Assembly (NCBI GenBank): GCA_946220865.1
Contig: CAMJYM010000004.1
Span: 45,778 to 109,777, forward strand
DNA length: 64,000 nt
DNA from: an uncultured Clostridia bacterium
GTDB taxonomy: Bacteria; Bacillota; Clostridia; Saccharofermentanales; DTU023
Direction of reading: 5' to 3'
In this document: positions 1 through 10,678 of the stretch, one piece after another
How the letters are laid out: the number at the start of each line of letters is the position of its first letter
Numbering within the stretch: the stretch's first letter is position 1
Made by a program: the position numbers and the translations under genes
The notes under the pieces: model-generated
What the model was told of the DNA's origin: nothing
The model's database searches: none
The model's input: only the letters and a program-made list of their open reading frames with translations

Positions 1-91
1 AATACATGAGAGCCATCATCAGAATAAGGGGAAGCATCATGCCGAACAAACCACCGCCGGCCTGTGCCTCAAGGGCTGTAAATTGAATCAT
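1..91 (-). CDS. yajC: YajC, preprotein translocase accessory subunit (partial, N-terminus only)
   Basis: Only the first 30 codons lie in the window; the gene runs off the left edge. They give a short polar start, a glycine-rich stretch (AGGGLFGMM) and then a hydrophobic segment rich in Met and Leu, which is the usual start of YajC, a single-span membrane protein associated with SecDF. I chose the ATG at 91 because GGAG lies 9 nt upstream; an in-frame ATG at 100 abuts the GGAG and is too close. It follows tgt, and the queA-tgt-yajC order is common in bacteria. The call rests on a short piece plus this context. Confidence 0.75.
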   Translation of the reverse strand, partial: MIQFTALEAQAGGGLFGMMLPLILMMALMY

Positions 92-146
92 GTGAAGCAT
101 CTCCTTCGCTTTTCTCGTGCAAGCATATCACCAGAACGTCATCAGC

Positions 147-1304
<1,158 letters not shown>

Positions 1305-2405
1305 TTAAACCTCCAATCCTTCAGGCAAAATCAGCATACAGTCGCCGAAACTGTAAAAGCGGTAATTTTCACGGACCGCTTCACGATAAGCTGCGAGCAT
1401 GCGCTCACGTCCGTAGAAGGCCGATACCAGCATGAGTAAGGTCGATTCGGGAAGGTGAAAGTTCGTCAGCAGGGCGTCCATGCCCGCAAACTTAAAGCCG
1501 GGATATATAAATATGGAAGTCTCCCCCGTTTTAGCTACGAAGCGCCCCGTGTTACGGTCTACTACTGTTTCCAAAGTGCGGCAGGATGTCGTACCAATGG
1601 CCACTATGCGGCCGCCTCTGTCGCGGCAGGCATTCAGCTTATCCGCACAGAGCTGATTCATTTCAAAGTGCTCACTATGCATCTGATGGTCTCGAACATC
1701 GTCCTCGTGAACCGGGCGGAATGTCCCCAGACCCACATGTAAAGTCAGTTCAGCAATATCTGTACCCTGATCACGTATTTTCTGCAAAAGCGTTTGGGTA
1801 AAATGCAAGCCGGCCGTAGGCGCAGCGGCAGAACCGTTAATTTTTGAATACACCGTCTGATAGCGTTCGGGATCTGCGAGTTTTTCGTGAATATAGGGAG
1901 GCAACGGCACTGTTCCAGCTTCATCCAGAATCTCTTCAAAAATACCTTCAAAATAGAAGTGCAGGATGCGCACACCCTCGGCCTCTTCGCCTATGCTTTC
2001 AGCTTCCAGACGCTTCGGCAGAAAGACGATGCGACGCCCAGCTTTAAGTTTTTTCCCAGGTTTAGCAATGACCTGCCAGTCCGTTTTATTGAGTCGCTTT
2101 AAAAGAAGTATTTCTACGGGCGATCCCGTATCTTTCATCGACCCATAAAGTCTGGCGGCTATCACCCGCGTATTATTGATGACGAGACAATCCTCCGGCC
2201 GCAGATATTCCAGAATATCACTCACATGGCGATGCAGCGGGGCTTCCCCATGCTTCAACACCATCATCCGCGAAGCATCCCGGCGTTCTGCAGGATGTTG
2301 AGCAATCAGCTCTTCAGGCAGATCGTAGGCATAGGAAGAAAGAAGCAGCTCAGGATTGGCCTCCGCTTTTTCCCTGCTATCGTTGGCTTTGTTTTGAACT
2401 TCCAT
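1305..2405 (-). CDS. queA: S-adenosylmethionine:tRNA ribosyltransferase-isomerase
   Basis: Transfers and isomerises the ribosyl part of SAM onto preQ1-tRNA to make epoxyqueuosine. The product shows the family opening YDLPEELIAQHPAERRDASR, then DCLVINNTRVIAARL, the internal AAPTAGLHFT motif and the C-terminal LLTNFHLPESTLLML. I prefer the ATG at 2405, which has GAGG six bases upstream; a GTG at 2438 and an ATG at 2417 are also in frame and would only lengthen an N-terminus that is already about 25 residues longer than usual. Whichever start is used, the gene overlaps the end of trmFO, so the two are translationally linked. Confidence 0.93.
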   Translation of the reverse strand: MEVQNKANDSREKAEANPELLLSSYAYDLPEELIAQHPAERRDASRMMVLKHGEAPLHRHVSDILEYLRPEDCLVINNTRVIAARLYGSMKDTGSPVEILLLKRLNKTDWQVIAKPGKKLKAGRRIVFLPKRLEAESIGEEAEGVRILHFYFEGIFEEILDEAGTVPLPPYIHEKLADPERYQTVYSKINGSAAAPTAGLHFTQTLLQKIRDQGTDIAELTLHVGLGTFRPVHEDDVRDHQMHSEHFEMNQLCADKLNACRDRGGRIVAIGTTSCRTLETVVDRNTGRFVAKTGETSIFIYPGFKFAGMDALLTNFHLPESTLLMLVSAFYGRERMLAAYREAVRENYRFYSFGDCMLILPEGLEV

Positions 2406-3810
2406 CTCTTGCCTCATGATTTCCAACACTTTCTTCACAAATTCTCTTCAATTTTTCTTCATCTGCTCCCAGATGCTCCAGAGAACGAAGGGCATAGGCC
2501 AGACGTTTTTCTTTTCTTCCGCCTCGTCTCAGCCCGAATTTATTTCGTAAAGCTTTTATTTCTGTTCTCTCCAGAGGATCCAGAAGAGAAAAATTAGCTT
2601 TCATGGGCTGAAAATCCACAGAGGGAGTGCGAACATAGGCCGCCAGTCCACCCAGTATCGTTTTTCGGGTTTGCAGAGTATAAAGCACCTCTTTGTCTTC
2701 ATACCCAAGATCAACTGCCAGAGCCAAAGCTGCACTGAGCCCTGAAGCAACGGACTCCAGATAGCCCTCTACGCCTGTCATCTGGCCGGCAAAAAAGAGC
2801 TTAGGATCGTCTTTGCATTGGTAAAGTCCCTGCAATAGTTCCGGGCCATTAAGAAAACTGTTGCGGTGCATCACACCATAACGTGCGAAGCGGGCATTTT
2901 CCAAACCGGGAATAAGGCGAAAAACACGCTCCTGTTCGGGAAATTTCAAGCGCGTTTGAAAGCCCACCATATTCCACAAGCTTCCTGCAAAATTATCCTG
3001 TCTCAACTGCACGAGAGCATAGGCTTCGCCACCCTCGGGAAGTTCAATACCAACCGGCTTCAGCGGTCCGAAACGAAGGGTATCGATGCCCTCATCCGCC
3101 AAATCTTCGACCGGCTTACAACCAGAAAAAAGAAGCTTCTTTTCAAAATCATGTATTTCAGCTCGGTCAGCCTTGGTCAGGGCTTCATAAAAGCGCAGAT
3201 ACTGCTCCTTATCGAGGGGACAATTCAGGTAGTCTCCGTCACCCTGGCCAGCATTATAGCGGTCGCAGCGAAAGGCAATACGGTGATCAATGGAGTCCCC
3301 CTCCACGAGAGGAGCCGCCGCGTCAAAGAAAAAGAGCTTTTTTTGACCAAAGCGTCTTTCCAGAGAGTCAAAAAAGGACCCACCGGTAAGTGGACCAGTT
3401 GACACAATACGATAGCCTTCACCGAGCTCATCTAAACTATCGACGCGTTTCTCACATATTTTAATCAGCTTATGCTCTCTCAGGCGTTCAGTGATCAGGC
3501 GCGGGAAAGCCGCCCTGTCCACGGCCAGAGCATTTCCGGCTGGAACTCTGCATGCCTTGGCTGTTTCCAGAATAAAGGAGTCAAAATGAGCGAGTTCAAG
3601 TTTGAGCAGACCAGTTGCCGTCTCTGCCTTTTCCGATCGCAGAGAATTGCTGCAGACAAGCTCCGCGAAATAGGGACTATCATGAGCTTCCGTACGTTCA
3701 GCAGGCTTCATCTCCAGCAAGCGCACAGGAATACCCCGCCGGGCAAGTTGCCAGGCAGCTTCGGAGCCGGCAAGACCTGCTCCCAGGATTGTAACTTCCG
3801 TCTTACTCAT
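2377..3810 (-). CDS. trmFO: Folate/FAD-dependent tRNA (uracil-54) C5-methyltransferase
   Basis: Makes ribothymidine at tRNA position 54 using methylenetetrahydrofolate and FADH2, the route typical of Firmicutes. The N-terminal dinucleotide-binding motif is GAGLAGSEAAWQLARRG (residues 9-25), followed by the conserved LLEMKP and VCSNSLRS segments; near the C-terminus the conserved GGLAAYV precedes a basic tail. The 477-aa length is slightly above the family norm because of a tail that overlaps the queA start. It begins 4 nt after topA, and dprA-topA-trmFO is a standard Firmicute order. Confidence 0.95.
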   Translation of the reverse strand: MSKTEVTILGAGLAGSEAAWQLARRGIPVRLLEMKPAERTEAHDSPYFAELVCSNSLRSEKAETATGLLKLELAHFDSFILETAKACRVPAGNALAVDRAAFPRLITERLREHKLIKICEKRVDSLDELGEGYRIVSTGPLTGGSFFDSLERRFGQKKLFFFDAAAPLVEGDSIDHRIAFRCDRYNAGQGDGDYLNCPLDKEQYLRFYEALTKADRAEIHDFEKKLLFSGCKPVEDLADEGIDTLRFGPLKPVGIELPEGGEAYALVQLRQDNFAGSLWNMVGFQTRLKFPEQERVFRLIPGLENARFARYGVMHRNSFLNGPELLQGLYQCKDDPKLFFAGQMTGVEGYLESVASGLSAALALAVDLGYEDKEVLYTLQTRKTILGGLAAYVRTPSVDFQPMKANFSLLDPLERTEIKALRNKFGLRRGGRKEKRLAYALRSLEHLGADEEKLKRICEESVGNHEARDGSSKQSQR

Positions 3811-3814
3811 GCTT

Positions 3815-6037
3815 TTACTCTACGACTGCACCTGGCTTGGAAGCGGGTGCTTTCCTGTCGCTGGGCCTGGAATCTGACTTGCCTTTTGGAGAATCTGAGT
3901 CGCTTTTTCTTTTCTGCTTGTGGCTGACACAGTCCTTATTGCTGCAGGTCTTATATTTACGTCCGCGGTATTTCTTCTGAACCATGTAGGCCCCGCATAC
4001 CGGACATTTTTCCTCGAGAGGAAGGTCCCAGCTGATAAAGGCGCAGTTGGGGTCAGAGCCTTTTTTGTCACAAACATAAAAGATTGAATTCCGGCGTTTT
4101 CGACTGCTTTTCTGCAGGAGCCCCGAGCCACAGAGCGGACATTTCCCTGGAGCAGCAACTTCAATGTTTTTCGTGTATTTACAGTCAGGATAGCGTGAAC
4201 AGGCGATAAATTTGCCATAGCGCCCTTGTTTGATAAGCAGCTCTCCTTCTCCACATTCGGGACATTTCTCCCCCGTGGGTTCATCAGGGATCAGTTTCTT
4301 CTCAATCTTTTCATTGGCTTTTTCAATCTCAGTATGGAAGGCAGGATAAAAATCATCAAGAATAGCCTGCCAACTCTCGGCTCCAGATTCAACCTCGTCA
4401 AGGCGCTCTTCCATCTTAGCCGTGAATTCTGTGTCCACGATATCCGGAAAATGCTCTTCCAGCATTTCCGTGACCGTTACTCCAAGCTCGGTTGGTTTCA
4501 AGCTACGCTGATCTTTTTCCACATATTTGCGGGCGAGGATGGTCGTGATCGTCGGCGCGTAAGTGGATGGACGGCCTACACCCTCTTCTTCCAGCGCTTT
4601 GATCAGGCTGGCTTCTGTGTAGCGTCCCGGAGGCTGGGTGAATTTCTGCTCTTGTTTGAGATCAAGCAATTCCAGTTCCTGTCCTTCAACAAGTTCAGGC
4701 AAGGTTTGCTTATTGAGTCCGTCGCTTTCATCTTCCTCACTGTTTTCTGCTACATCAGCACTGCGGCCATATTGCTTCATCCAGCCAGGAAAGCGCAGAT
4801 TTTCACCACGGACACGGAAAATAGAATCTCCCGCCAGAAGGTCCGCCGTCACGGTGTCAAACACAGCCGCCGCCATCTGCGAAGCCATGAATTTATCCCA
4901 GATGATTTTGTATAAACGATACTGTTCATGACTCAGGGAATCTCTGACTTTTTCCGGTGGAAGATCAAAGTGAGCCGGGCGTATGGCCTCATGGGCATCC
5001 TGAGCTGCTTTTCTGTTTTTAAAATATCGTGCTTTTTCCGGAAGATAGTCTTCACCATAATGCGTGGCAATATATTTTCTTGCTTCTGTCACCGCTTCCG
5101 GAGAAATCCGCACGGAGTCCGTACGAATATAAGTAATCAGGGCAGTCTGACCGCTTTCACTGAGATTAACACCTTCATAGAGCTGCTGAGCAATGCGCAT
5201 AGTTCGCTGAGAAGTAAAAGACAGAGCTCTCGAAGCTTCCTGCTGCAGTGAGGAGGTTGTAAAAGGAGGAAAAGATGAGCGTTTACTTTCTGCCTTTTTG
5301 ACCGTGTGAACCCGGAAAGTTTCCCGGCGCGCCTGCTCCGCCAGTTGATCGCAATTTTCCTTGTTTTTTATTTTGCGCGGAGAAACACGATTCTTGCTCA
5401 GAATACCATGATATAGTGCCTCGAAGCGCTCTTCCTTATCGGTTTTGAGCGCCGCGGTCAGGAGCCAGTATTCTTCCGGAATAAAGGCAGCAATCTCACG
5501 TTCCCGCTGAACCACCATGCGTGTAGCAAGAGATTGAACGCGGCCTGCTGAAAGCCCCTTTAAGACCTTTCGCCAAAGCAGGGGTGATAACTCATAACCT
5601 ACAAGACGATCGAGAATGCGTCTTGCCTGCTGCGCATCAACAAGATTCAAATCCAAAGGCCGCGGGTGTTTGATTGCCTCCCTGACACTGTGATCTGTAA
5701 TGGCATTAAAGCTCACACGCAAAGGACTCGTGGGATCCAGGTCCAGAGCCGTCGCAAGGTGCCAGGCAATCGCTTCTCCTTCGCGATCCGGGTCGGTAGC
5801 AAGGAGTACGTGATCGACTTTTCCCTGCTGCTTTTTAAGTTCGCGAAGTACAGCTTCCTTGCCTTGCATGGTAATATAGCGGGGCTTATAACCATTTCTG
5901 ACATCAACTCCCATGGTTGAGGTCGGCAGGTCTCTGACATGTCCCACAGAGGCGGCAACAACATAATCTTTACCCAGATAACGTGAGATAGTTTTGGCCT
6001 TGGCGGGCGACTCAACAATTAAGAGTGTTTTACTCAT
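3815..6037 (-). CDS. topA: DNA topoisomerase I (type IA)
   Basis: Relaxes negative supercoils. The 740-aa product starts with the TOPRIM domain (LLIVESPAKAKTISRYLG, later DPDREGEAIAWH). The catalytic tyrosine lies in the conserved TYIRTDSVRI, and three C-terminal four-cysteine zinc ribbons follow (CPECG..C..C, CPLCG..C..C, CPVCG..C..C) before a basic tail. The start ATG has AAGGA six bases upstream. The gene sits 200 nt after dprA with its own promoter, so it need not depend on the upstream competence genes. Confidence 0.97.
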   Translation of the reverse strand: MSKTLLIVESPAKAKTISRYLGKDYVVAASVGHVRDLPTSTMGVDVRNGYKPRYITMQGKEAVLRELKKQQGKVDHVLLATDPDREGEAIAWHLATALDLDPTSPLRVSFNAITDHSVREAIKHPRPLDLNLVDAQQARRILDRLVGYELSPLLWRKVLKGLSAGRVQSLATRMVVQREREIAAFIPEEYWLLTAALKTDKEERFEALYHGILSKNRVSPRKIKNKENCDQLAEQARRETFRVHTVKKAESKRSSFPPFTTSSLQQEASRALSFTSQRTMRIAQQLYEGVNLSESGQTALITYIRTDSVRISPEAVTEARKYIATHYGEDYLPEKARYFKNRKAAQDAHEAIRPAHFDLPPEKVRDSLSHEQYRLYKIIWDKFMASQMAAAVFDTVTADLLAGDSIFRVRGENLRFPGWMKQYGRSADVAENSEEDESDGLNKQTLPELVEGQELELLDLKQEQKFTQPPGRYTEASLIKALEEEGVGRPSTYAPTITTILARKYVEKDQRSLKPTELGVTVTEMLEEHFPDIVDTEFTAKMEERLDEVESGAESWQAILDDFYPAFHTEIEKANEKIEKKLIPDEPTGEKCPECGEGELLIKQGRYGKFIACSRYPDCKYTKNIEVAAPGKCPLCGSGLLQKSSRKRRNSIFYVCDKKGSDPNCAFISWDLPLEEKCPVCGAYMVQKKYRGRKYKTCSNKDCVSHKQKRKSDSDSPKGKSDSRPSDRKAPASKPGAVVE

Positions 6038-6212
6038 AGCTCATCCTTTATTCGCTCCCACGATGGCTTATGGACGGAAGCGATTATGAAAGTATTACAA
6101 TCCATAGCTTGCTTTGTCGGCAAACAGAATGCCGGCACCTGCTGCGGACCTGCAGTCTTGCTCTCATCTGCAGAATCAATGGCCTGGACTGTGTCTCCTG
6201 TAACAAACCCTA

Positions 6213-6241
6213 TATATACAGGATATATTCAAGTCTGTCAA
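6213..6241 (-). promoter_or_regulatory. Sigma-A-type promoter for topA
   Basis: On the minus strand a perfect TTGACA (6241-6236) is separated by 17 bases from TATATA (6218-6213). The -35 box overlaps the last codons of dprA. Transcription would start about 165 nt before topA, leaving a long leader in which I see no clear riboswitch or terminator. Confidence 0.6.
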
Positions 6242-7638
6242 AAATCCTCCATGTCGTCTTCTGTCTCGATTTTCTCAGTATAAAAGACATTGTCACGGCG
6301 AATGATCTTTCCCTGGCTCTCGAGTTCAAGCAAAAGCGGCAGAAGTTTGCAAAGCGGGAGATCCAGGAATTGTGCAAGCTGATCAGCGCTACAGGCTTCA
6401 AATTTCAGAATCCAGTTTATGCAGCGAAGGAGATAGTGTTCTTCCTCCTCTTCCCGCCAAGGTGCAGGCAGTGCAGCCTTTTTTTCATCAGGCATAAGTT
6501 GATCGAGCTGAGCCGGAAAAGGCAGCAGGGCACATTCGGACGGTGAAGTCAGCTGGAGCATGTAGCGCTGAGGTTCAGGTCTATTTCTCTTACGGTCATT
6601 GTCTCCCTTGTCTTCTTCGCTATTCTCATGTTCAGAACTGCTTGAAGCCTCCACAAAGCTGCTCCGGCAATTCGTTTCAGCAGGTTCCAAGTTCCCGACG
6701 GCCAGTATTTCAGCAAAGATTTCACTGCGTTTCTCTGCTGTACAGGGCTGAACCAGTTCCTCCACCATTTCCGGTCCAGACAGGGCGCAGACTCCATGAG
6801 AGAGCAGTTCCAGAGAGCCAGAAAATTCTTGGAGATTCCAGGGAGAAGGCAAAACAAAGAGCCTTTTACCCTGATCAATCGCATGATGAGCTGTAATCAT
6901 TGTGCCGCTCCGCTGGCGAGCTTGTAAAATAAGGACATCACTTGACATGGCGGCAATGAGACGATTGCGCGAACTGAAATTCATTTTTCTTATCATCGAT
7001 TCCGGAGGCAGTTCACTGATAACTGTTCCATGACTTTCAATCTGCTTCATAAGCTCACGGTGTTCCGGCGGATAACAGTGCATCAGGCCACAAGGCAGGA
7101 AAGCTGCGCTCACGCCATCTGCCTCCAGGCAGCTGCGATGAGCGATGCCGTCAACTCCGAGGGCAAGACCACTGACAACGGCGTTGCCGCGTTGAGCCAG
7201 TTGTTTGGACAGAAGGCTGCAGGCTGAAGCGGTATAAGGTGTTGGTCTTCGGCTGCCTACGATGGAGACAGGAGCGAGGGCTTGAAGCAGAGATGGGGCG
7301 GCGCCTCTATACCAGAGCCAGAGAGGAATATCCGTTAGATCATCTAAAGAGGTTGGCCAGTCAGGCTGACCAGGCGCCGTTATTTTCAGACCCAAAGACT
7401 CATAGCGCGAAGCTTCGTTCTGCGGCCAGGGCAGCGCAGAAAGTCCGGCAAAGCAGGAATAAGCCCAGACTCCGTTTATTTTTTCCAGCATCTCTTCTTT
7501 GCTTTCACAGAAAAGCTCCATGGATACACAGAGTTTTTTAGCCTGTGTCCAGGTGCAGCCGCTTTTGCGAAAAAAAGACTCTAAAAATAGTGCGGAACTT
7601 ATTTTATCCATCAGTCTTAAATGAGTATTCTTTTTCAT
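6238..7638 (-). CDS. dprA: DNA-processing protein DprA
   Basis: Loads RecA on incoming single-stranded DNA during transformation. The Rossmann-like core shows VGSRRPTPYT, VSGLALGVDGIAH and the single-strand-binding segment FSSRNRLIAAMS followed by RSGTMITAHHA. Between the core and the C-terminal winged-helix domain lies an unusually long acidic and serine-rich linker of about 110 residues (SSSSEHENSEEDKGDN), making the protein about 466 aa against the common 290-370. Two adjacent ATGs (7641, 7638) are possible; 7638 has the better 6-nt spacing from AAGGA. It starts just after the comM stop, so the pair is coupled. Confidence 0.92.
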   Translation of the reverse strand: MKKNTHLRLMDKISSALFLESFFRKSGCTWTQAKKLCVSMELFCESKEEMLEKINGVWAYSCFAGLSALPWPQNEASRYESLGLKITAPGQPDWPTSLDDLTDIPLWLWYRGAAPSLLQALAPVSIVGSRRPTPYTASACSLLSKQLAQRGNAVVSGLALGVDGIAHRSCLEADGVSAAFLPCGLMHCYPPEHRELMKQIESHGTVISELPPESMIRKMNFSSRNRLIAAMSSDVLILQARQRSGTMITAHHAIDQGKRLFVLPSPWNLQEFSGSLELLSHGVCALSGPEMVEELVQPCTAEKRSEIFAEILAVGNLEPAETNCRSSFVEASSSSEHENSEEDKGDNDRKRNRPEPQRYMLQLTSPSECALLPFPAQLDQLMPDEKKAALPAPWREEEEEHYLLRCINWILKFEACSADQLAQFLDLPLCKLLPLLLELESQGKIIRRDNVFYTEKIETEDDMEDF

Positions 7639-7651
7639 CATATGTCCTTCA

Positions 7652-9238
7652 TTAGCTGAATCGCCGTTCAGCTGCCTGCCTGGCCTGTGAAAGATTTTTC
7701 TCGAGATTGCTTTTGAAGTAAATGGCGATGTCAAGATCATTGCGACTCACAGTTGTACGCCCTTCCAGATCTGCGGAGGTTCTGGCAAGTGAAAGCACCT
7801 GACGGAAGGAACGCGCACTCAGATGATAGTGAACGGCACGCTCTTTGGCCAGCATCAGGACATCTTCAGGCATGGCCCAAAGTTCAGCTAAATCGGAACA
7901 GCGGCAGCGCCCATTAAGGACTGGTTTGAGGCCTTCTTTGCGGCAGCGTGAATAAGCGATTTCGTGGGCTTCCTTAATTTTTTCGCACAGCTGCTCTGCT
8001 TCTTTGATTTTCACTTCGCTTTGGCTGATGGTCTCCAGTAAAGCTGAACCACTGAGCTGCTTTAAAATAAGTCCAATAGGAAAACGGTCCCGAATCGGTC
8101 CTGAAACTTTAGAAAGGTAACGTCTGATTTCGCGTTCAGTACAGTGACAACGACCGTTCCCTTCCAGAAAATAGCCACAGCGGCAGGGATTGGCTGCTGC
8201 TATCAGAAGAAAATCCGCTGGCAGCACGACGTAGTCATGCCCACGTGCAAGTGCGATCTCTCCATTTTGCAGGGGTTCTCTCAGAGCCTCAATTTTTTCC
8301 GCCTCATATTCGTTGAGCTCATCCAGAAAAAGCACCCCTTTATGGGCCAGGCTGAAGAGTCCGGGGATTACGGGACAGCCGCCGCCCGTCAAAGCCATAG
8401 CCGTTACACTATGATGCGGACTGAGAAAAGGACGCAAGCCTTCACCAGGAGTTTCGCAGGTTCTATTTTCAGTCACACTATAAATTTTCTTAAGAAGATA
8501 GCTGTCCTCTTCATGCAGTGGCGGTAAGAGTGAAACCGCAAGCTCAGCCAACATGCTTTTACCGCTGCCGGGTGAACCCAGGAGAAAAAGAGGATGCCAG
8601 CCAGCAAGTGCCAGACTCAGTCCCAGGATAATCAGGCTATCACCACTGAACGAGGCCAGGAGTTCACTGCCCATGCTCCGACTGATTTCCTTTACAGCAG
8701 TTTCTGGCTGCGGCAACACGGCTTCTTTATGACCTTCACAATAGGCCAGGGCCTCATCCAGATCTGCAGCCAGAGCTACGGGGCAGTGAGGAAAAGAAAG
8801 GGCTTCAGCCAGATTGGCGTGAGGAATGACCGGAATAATTTTTTTTTGCTCAGCAGCAAGTTCAAGACAGGTGAAAATTCCTGGGACTCGCCTCAGGCAC
8901 GCATCAAGGCCAAGTTCCCCCATAAAAGCAAATTCCTGCTTTTTACGGGGGACAATTTGTTCTGAAGCCTCAAGAATGCCCACTGCTGCAGGTAAATCAA
9001 ATGAAGAGCCGCTTTTTTGCAGCCATGCCGGAGCAATGGCAACGATAATTCTGCCCTGCGGCCAGCGAAAGCCATTGTTTTTGAGCGCTGCTCTCAGCCG
9101 ATTTTCCATTTCATGGCGCTGTCCTTCCTTCACTCCACTCATTGAAAAGCTGGGCAATCCGGGAAGAATACTTACCTCAAGACTGGCTTCAAGGGCTGAA
9201 AATCCACGGGGAACATAGGTTTTTACAACACTGTACAC
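7652..9238 (-). CDS. comM: YifB/ComM-family Mg-chelatase-like AAA+ ATPase
   Basis: A ring ATPase; in Haemophilus and Vibrio ComM drives branch migration during natural transformation. The 528-aa product has an N-terminal Lon-like domain (GLPSFSMSG, then the APAWLQKSGSSFDLPAA region), Walker A GSPGSGKSMLAE, Walker B VLFLDELNEYE, a cysteine cluster (NPCRCG...CHC) and the C-terminal chelatase domain ending in LARTSADLEGR. I start it at the GTG at 9238, which has GAGGAGG seven bases upstream; the open frame extends to 9331, but those 31 codons lack a ribosome site and fall outside the family. Neighbouring dprA supports a DNA-uptake role. Confidence 0.92.
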   Translation of the reverse strand: MYSVVKTYVPRGFSALEASLEVSILPGLPSFSMSGVKEGQRHEMENRLRAALKNNGFRWPQGRIIVAIAPAWLQKSGSSFDLPAAVGILEASEQIVPRKKQEFAFMGELGLDACLRRVPGIFTCLELAAEQKKIIPVIPHANLAEALSFPHCPVALAADLDEALAYCEGHKEAVLPQPETAVKEISRSMGSELLASFSGDSLIILGLSLALAGWHPLFLLGSPGSGKSMLAELAVSLLPPLHEEDSYLLKKIYSVTENRTCETPGEGLRPFLSPHHSVTAMALTGGGCPVIPGLFSLAHKGVLFLDELNEYEAEKIEALREPLQNGEIALARGHDYVVLPADFLLIAAANPCRCGYFLEGNGRCHCTEREIRRYLSKVSGPIRDRFPIGLILKQLSGSALLETISQSEVKIKEAEQLCEKIKEAHEIAYSRCRKEGLKPVLNGRCRCSDLAELWAMPEDVLMLAKERAVHYHLSARSFRQVLSLARTSADLEGRTTVSRNDLDIAIYFKSNLEKNLSQARQAAERRFS

Positions 9239-9388
9239 AAGGCTTCCCTCCTCTTTGATCCAGTCCAGTCTAGCTGGATAAAAGAGAAGCAGAAGCGTAA
9301 ATGCTCGACAAAAGCAGACATAAGACAACAAATTGTCGCTTTGACTGAAAGGTGAGGCAGAACTTCATTGACGTCTTAGTCTCCTGGT

Positions 9389-9417
9389 TTGACAGCCTCA
9401 GACGGACTGCTTAAACT
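9389..9417 (+). promoter_or_regulatory. Promoter for ychF-coaE
   Basis: TTGACA (9389-9394), 17-base spacer, TAAACT (9412-9417), about 80 nt before the ychF start, in the 258-base divergent gap between comM and ychF. Nearby at 9324-9337 is a short inverted repeat GACAA-caaa-TTGTC, possibly an operator for comM, but this is unproven. Confidence 0.55.
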
Positions 9418-9496
9418 CAGGAGCAAACCCTCTTAAATTATTTGAATGATCTCAGCAGCCATACAGGGTCAGCTGCTGAGTAAAGGAGCAGTCTGT

Positions 9497-10588
9497 ATGA
9501 AAGCCGGTATTGTAGGTCTCCCGAATGTGGGAAAAAGCACTCTTTTCAACGCCATCACCAAAGCAGGTGCTCAGGTGGCGAACTATCCTTTCTGTACCAT
9601 TGAACCCAATGTTGGAACCGTTGCTGTACCCGATGAACGTCTTCGCTGGTTGCACGATCTATATAAGAGTGAAAAAGTGACCCCGGCAACCGTCGAGTTT
9701 GTCGACATTGCCGGACTCGTCAAAGGTGCGAGCCGTGGCGAAGGTCTGGGAAACCGTTTCCTGGCCAATATTCGCGAATGCGATGCGATTATTCACGTCA
9801 TCCGCTGCTTTGAAGACCCCGATGTCGTGCATGTCAATGGTAAAGCAGATCCCCTCAGTGATGCCGAGACGATCAATCTGGAATTGATTTTTTCCGATCT
9901 TGAATACCTGGAGCGCCGCATCGATAAGGCAGAACACTTGAGTAAGGGCGGCGATAAGGCCATCAAAGCCGAACTTGACTTTCTGGAGCGACTGAAAGCC
10001 CATCTTGAGGACGGACAACCTGCCCGCAATTTTCCCTTTGAAGAGAGTGAAAAGGAACTTTATCTTCCTGAGCTTTTCCTGCTGAGCTTAAAGCCCGTGC
10101 TCTATATCGCCAACATCAGTGAAGAAGATATTGGCAAGGAAAATGATCTGGTTCTTGCCCTCCAAAAAAAAGCAGAAGCTGAAGGCGCCGGTCTGGTTTC
10201 CGTAAGCGCGCGTATTGAAGAAGAACTATCCGGTCTGGATGAGGATGAACAAAAAGTTTTTCTCGAGGATTTAGGTCTCGAAAGCACGGGGCTATCCCGT
10301 GTGATTAAGGCAAGCTATACCTTACTGGGACTTATCTCCTTTCTTACCGCAGGCCCGAAAGAAGTACGTGCCTGGACCATCACTCAAGGCACTAAAGCAG
10401 CTCAGGCTGCCGGTAAAATCCATTCAGATTTTGAAAGAGGTTTTATTCGAGCGGAAATTGTTGCTTATGACGATCTCAAAGCCTGTGGCAATATGAATAC
10501 CGTACGTGAAAAAGGCCTGCTCCGCTCGGAGGGCCGGGATTATGTCATGAAAGATGGAGATGTCACCGTTTTCCGTTTCAATGTCTGA
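9497..10588 (+). CDS. ychF: Obg-family GTPase/ATPase YchF
   Basis: Universal ribosome-associated P-loop protein that prefers ATP. The sequence has G1 GLPNVGKSTLFNAI, a G3 segment DIAGLVKGASRGEGLGNRFL, and a C-terminal TGS domain (AWTITQGTKAAQAAGKIHSD through to the end). I use the ATG at 9497 because GGAG lies seven bases upstream and it gives the usual 363 aa starting MKAGIVGLPN; an in-frame ATG at 9446 only adds 17 unrelated residues. It is followed by coaE on the same strand after about 90 nt. Confidence 0.96.
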   Translation: MKAGIVGLPNVGKSTLFNAITKAGAQVANYPFCTIEPNVGTVAVPDERLRWLHDLYKSEKVTPATVEFVDIAGLVKGASRGEGLGNRFLANIRECDAIIHVIRCFEDPDVVHVNGKADPLSDAETINLELIFSDLEYLERRIDKAEHLSKGGDKAIKAELDFLERLKAHLEDGQPARNFPFEESEKELYLPELFLLSLKPVLYIANISEEDIGKENDLVLALQKKAEAEGAGLVSVSARIEEELSGLDEDEQKVFLEDLGLESTGLSRVIKASYTLLGLISFLTAGPKEVRAWTITQGTKAAQAAGKIHSDFERGFIRAEIVAYDDLKACGNMNTVREKGLLRSEGRDYVMKDGDVTVFRFNV

Positions 10589-10678
10589 TTTTAAGCACTG
10601 CAGGACAGGCCAAAGCGAAACTCCGCAGTGTGCTGATTCTGTTTGAGGAGAATTTTTGTCCCCTTCCGGAGGAAAATG

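Noticed and set aside
3820..4284. An open frame of 154 codons opposite in phase to topA's zinc-ribbon region.
   Set aside because: It overlaps topA entirely in another frame, has no ribosome site and copies topA's cysteine-rich base composition.
9304..9313. A single TTTTGTCGA-type match upstream of comM, and TGTCGAA at 63887, as Spo0A boxes.
   Set aside because: Single 7-9-base matches are expected by chance in 64 kb; only the cluster at 37081-37126 has several sites in a promoter.
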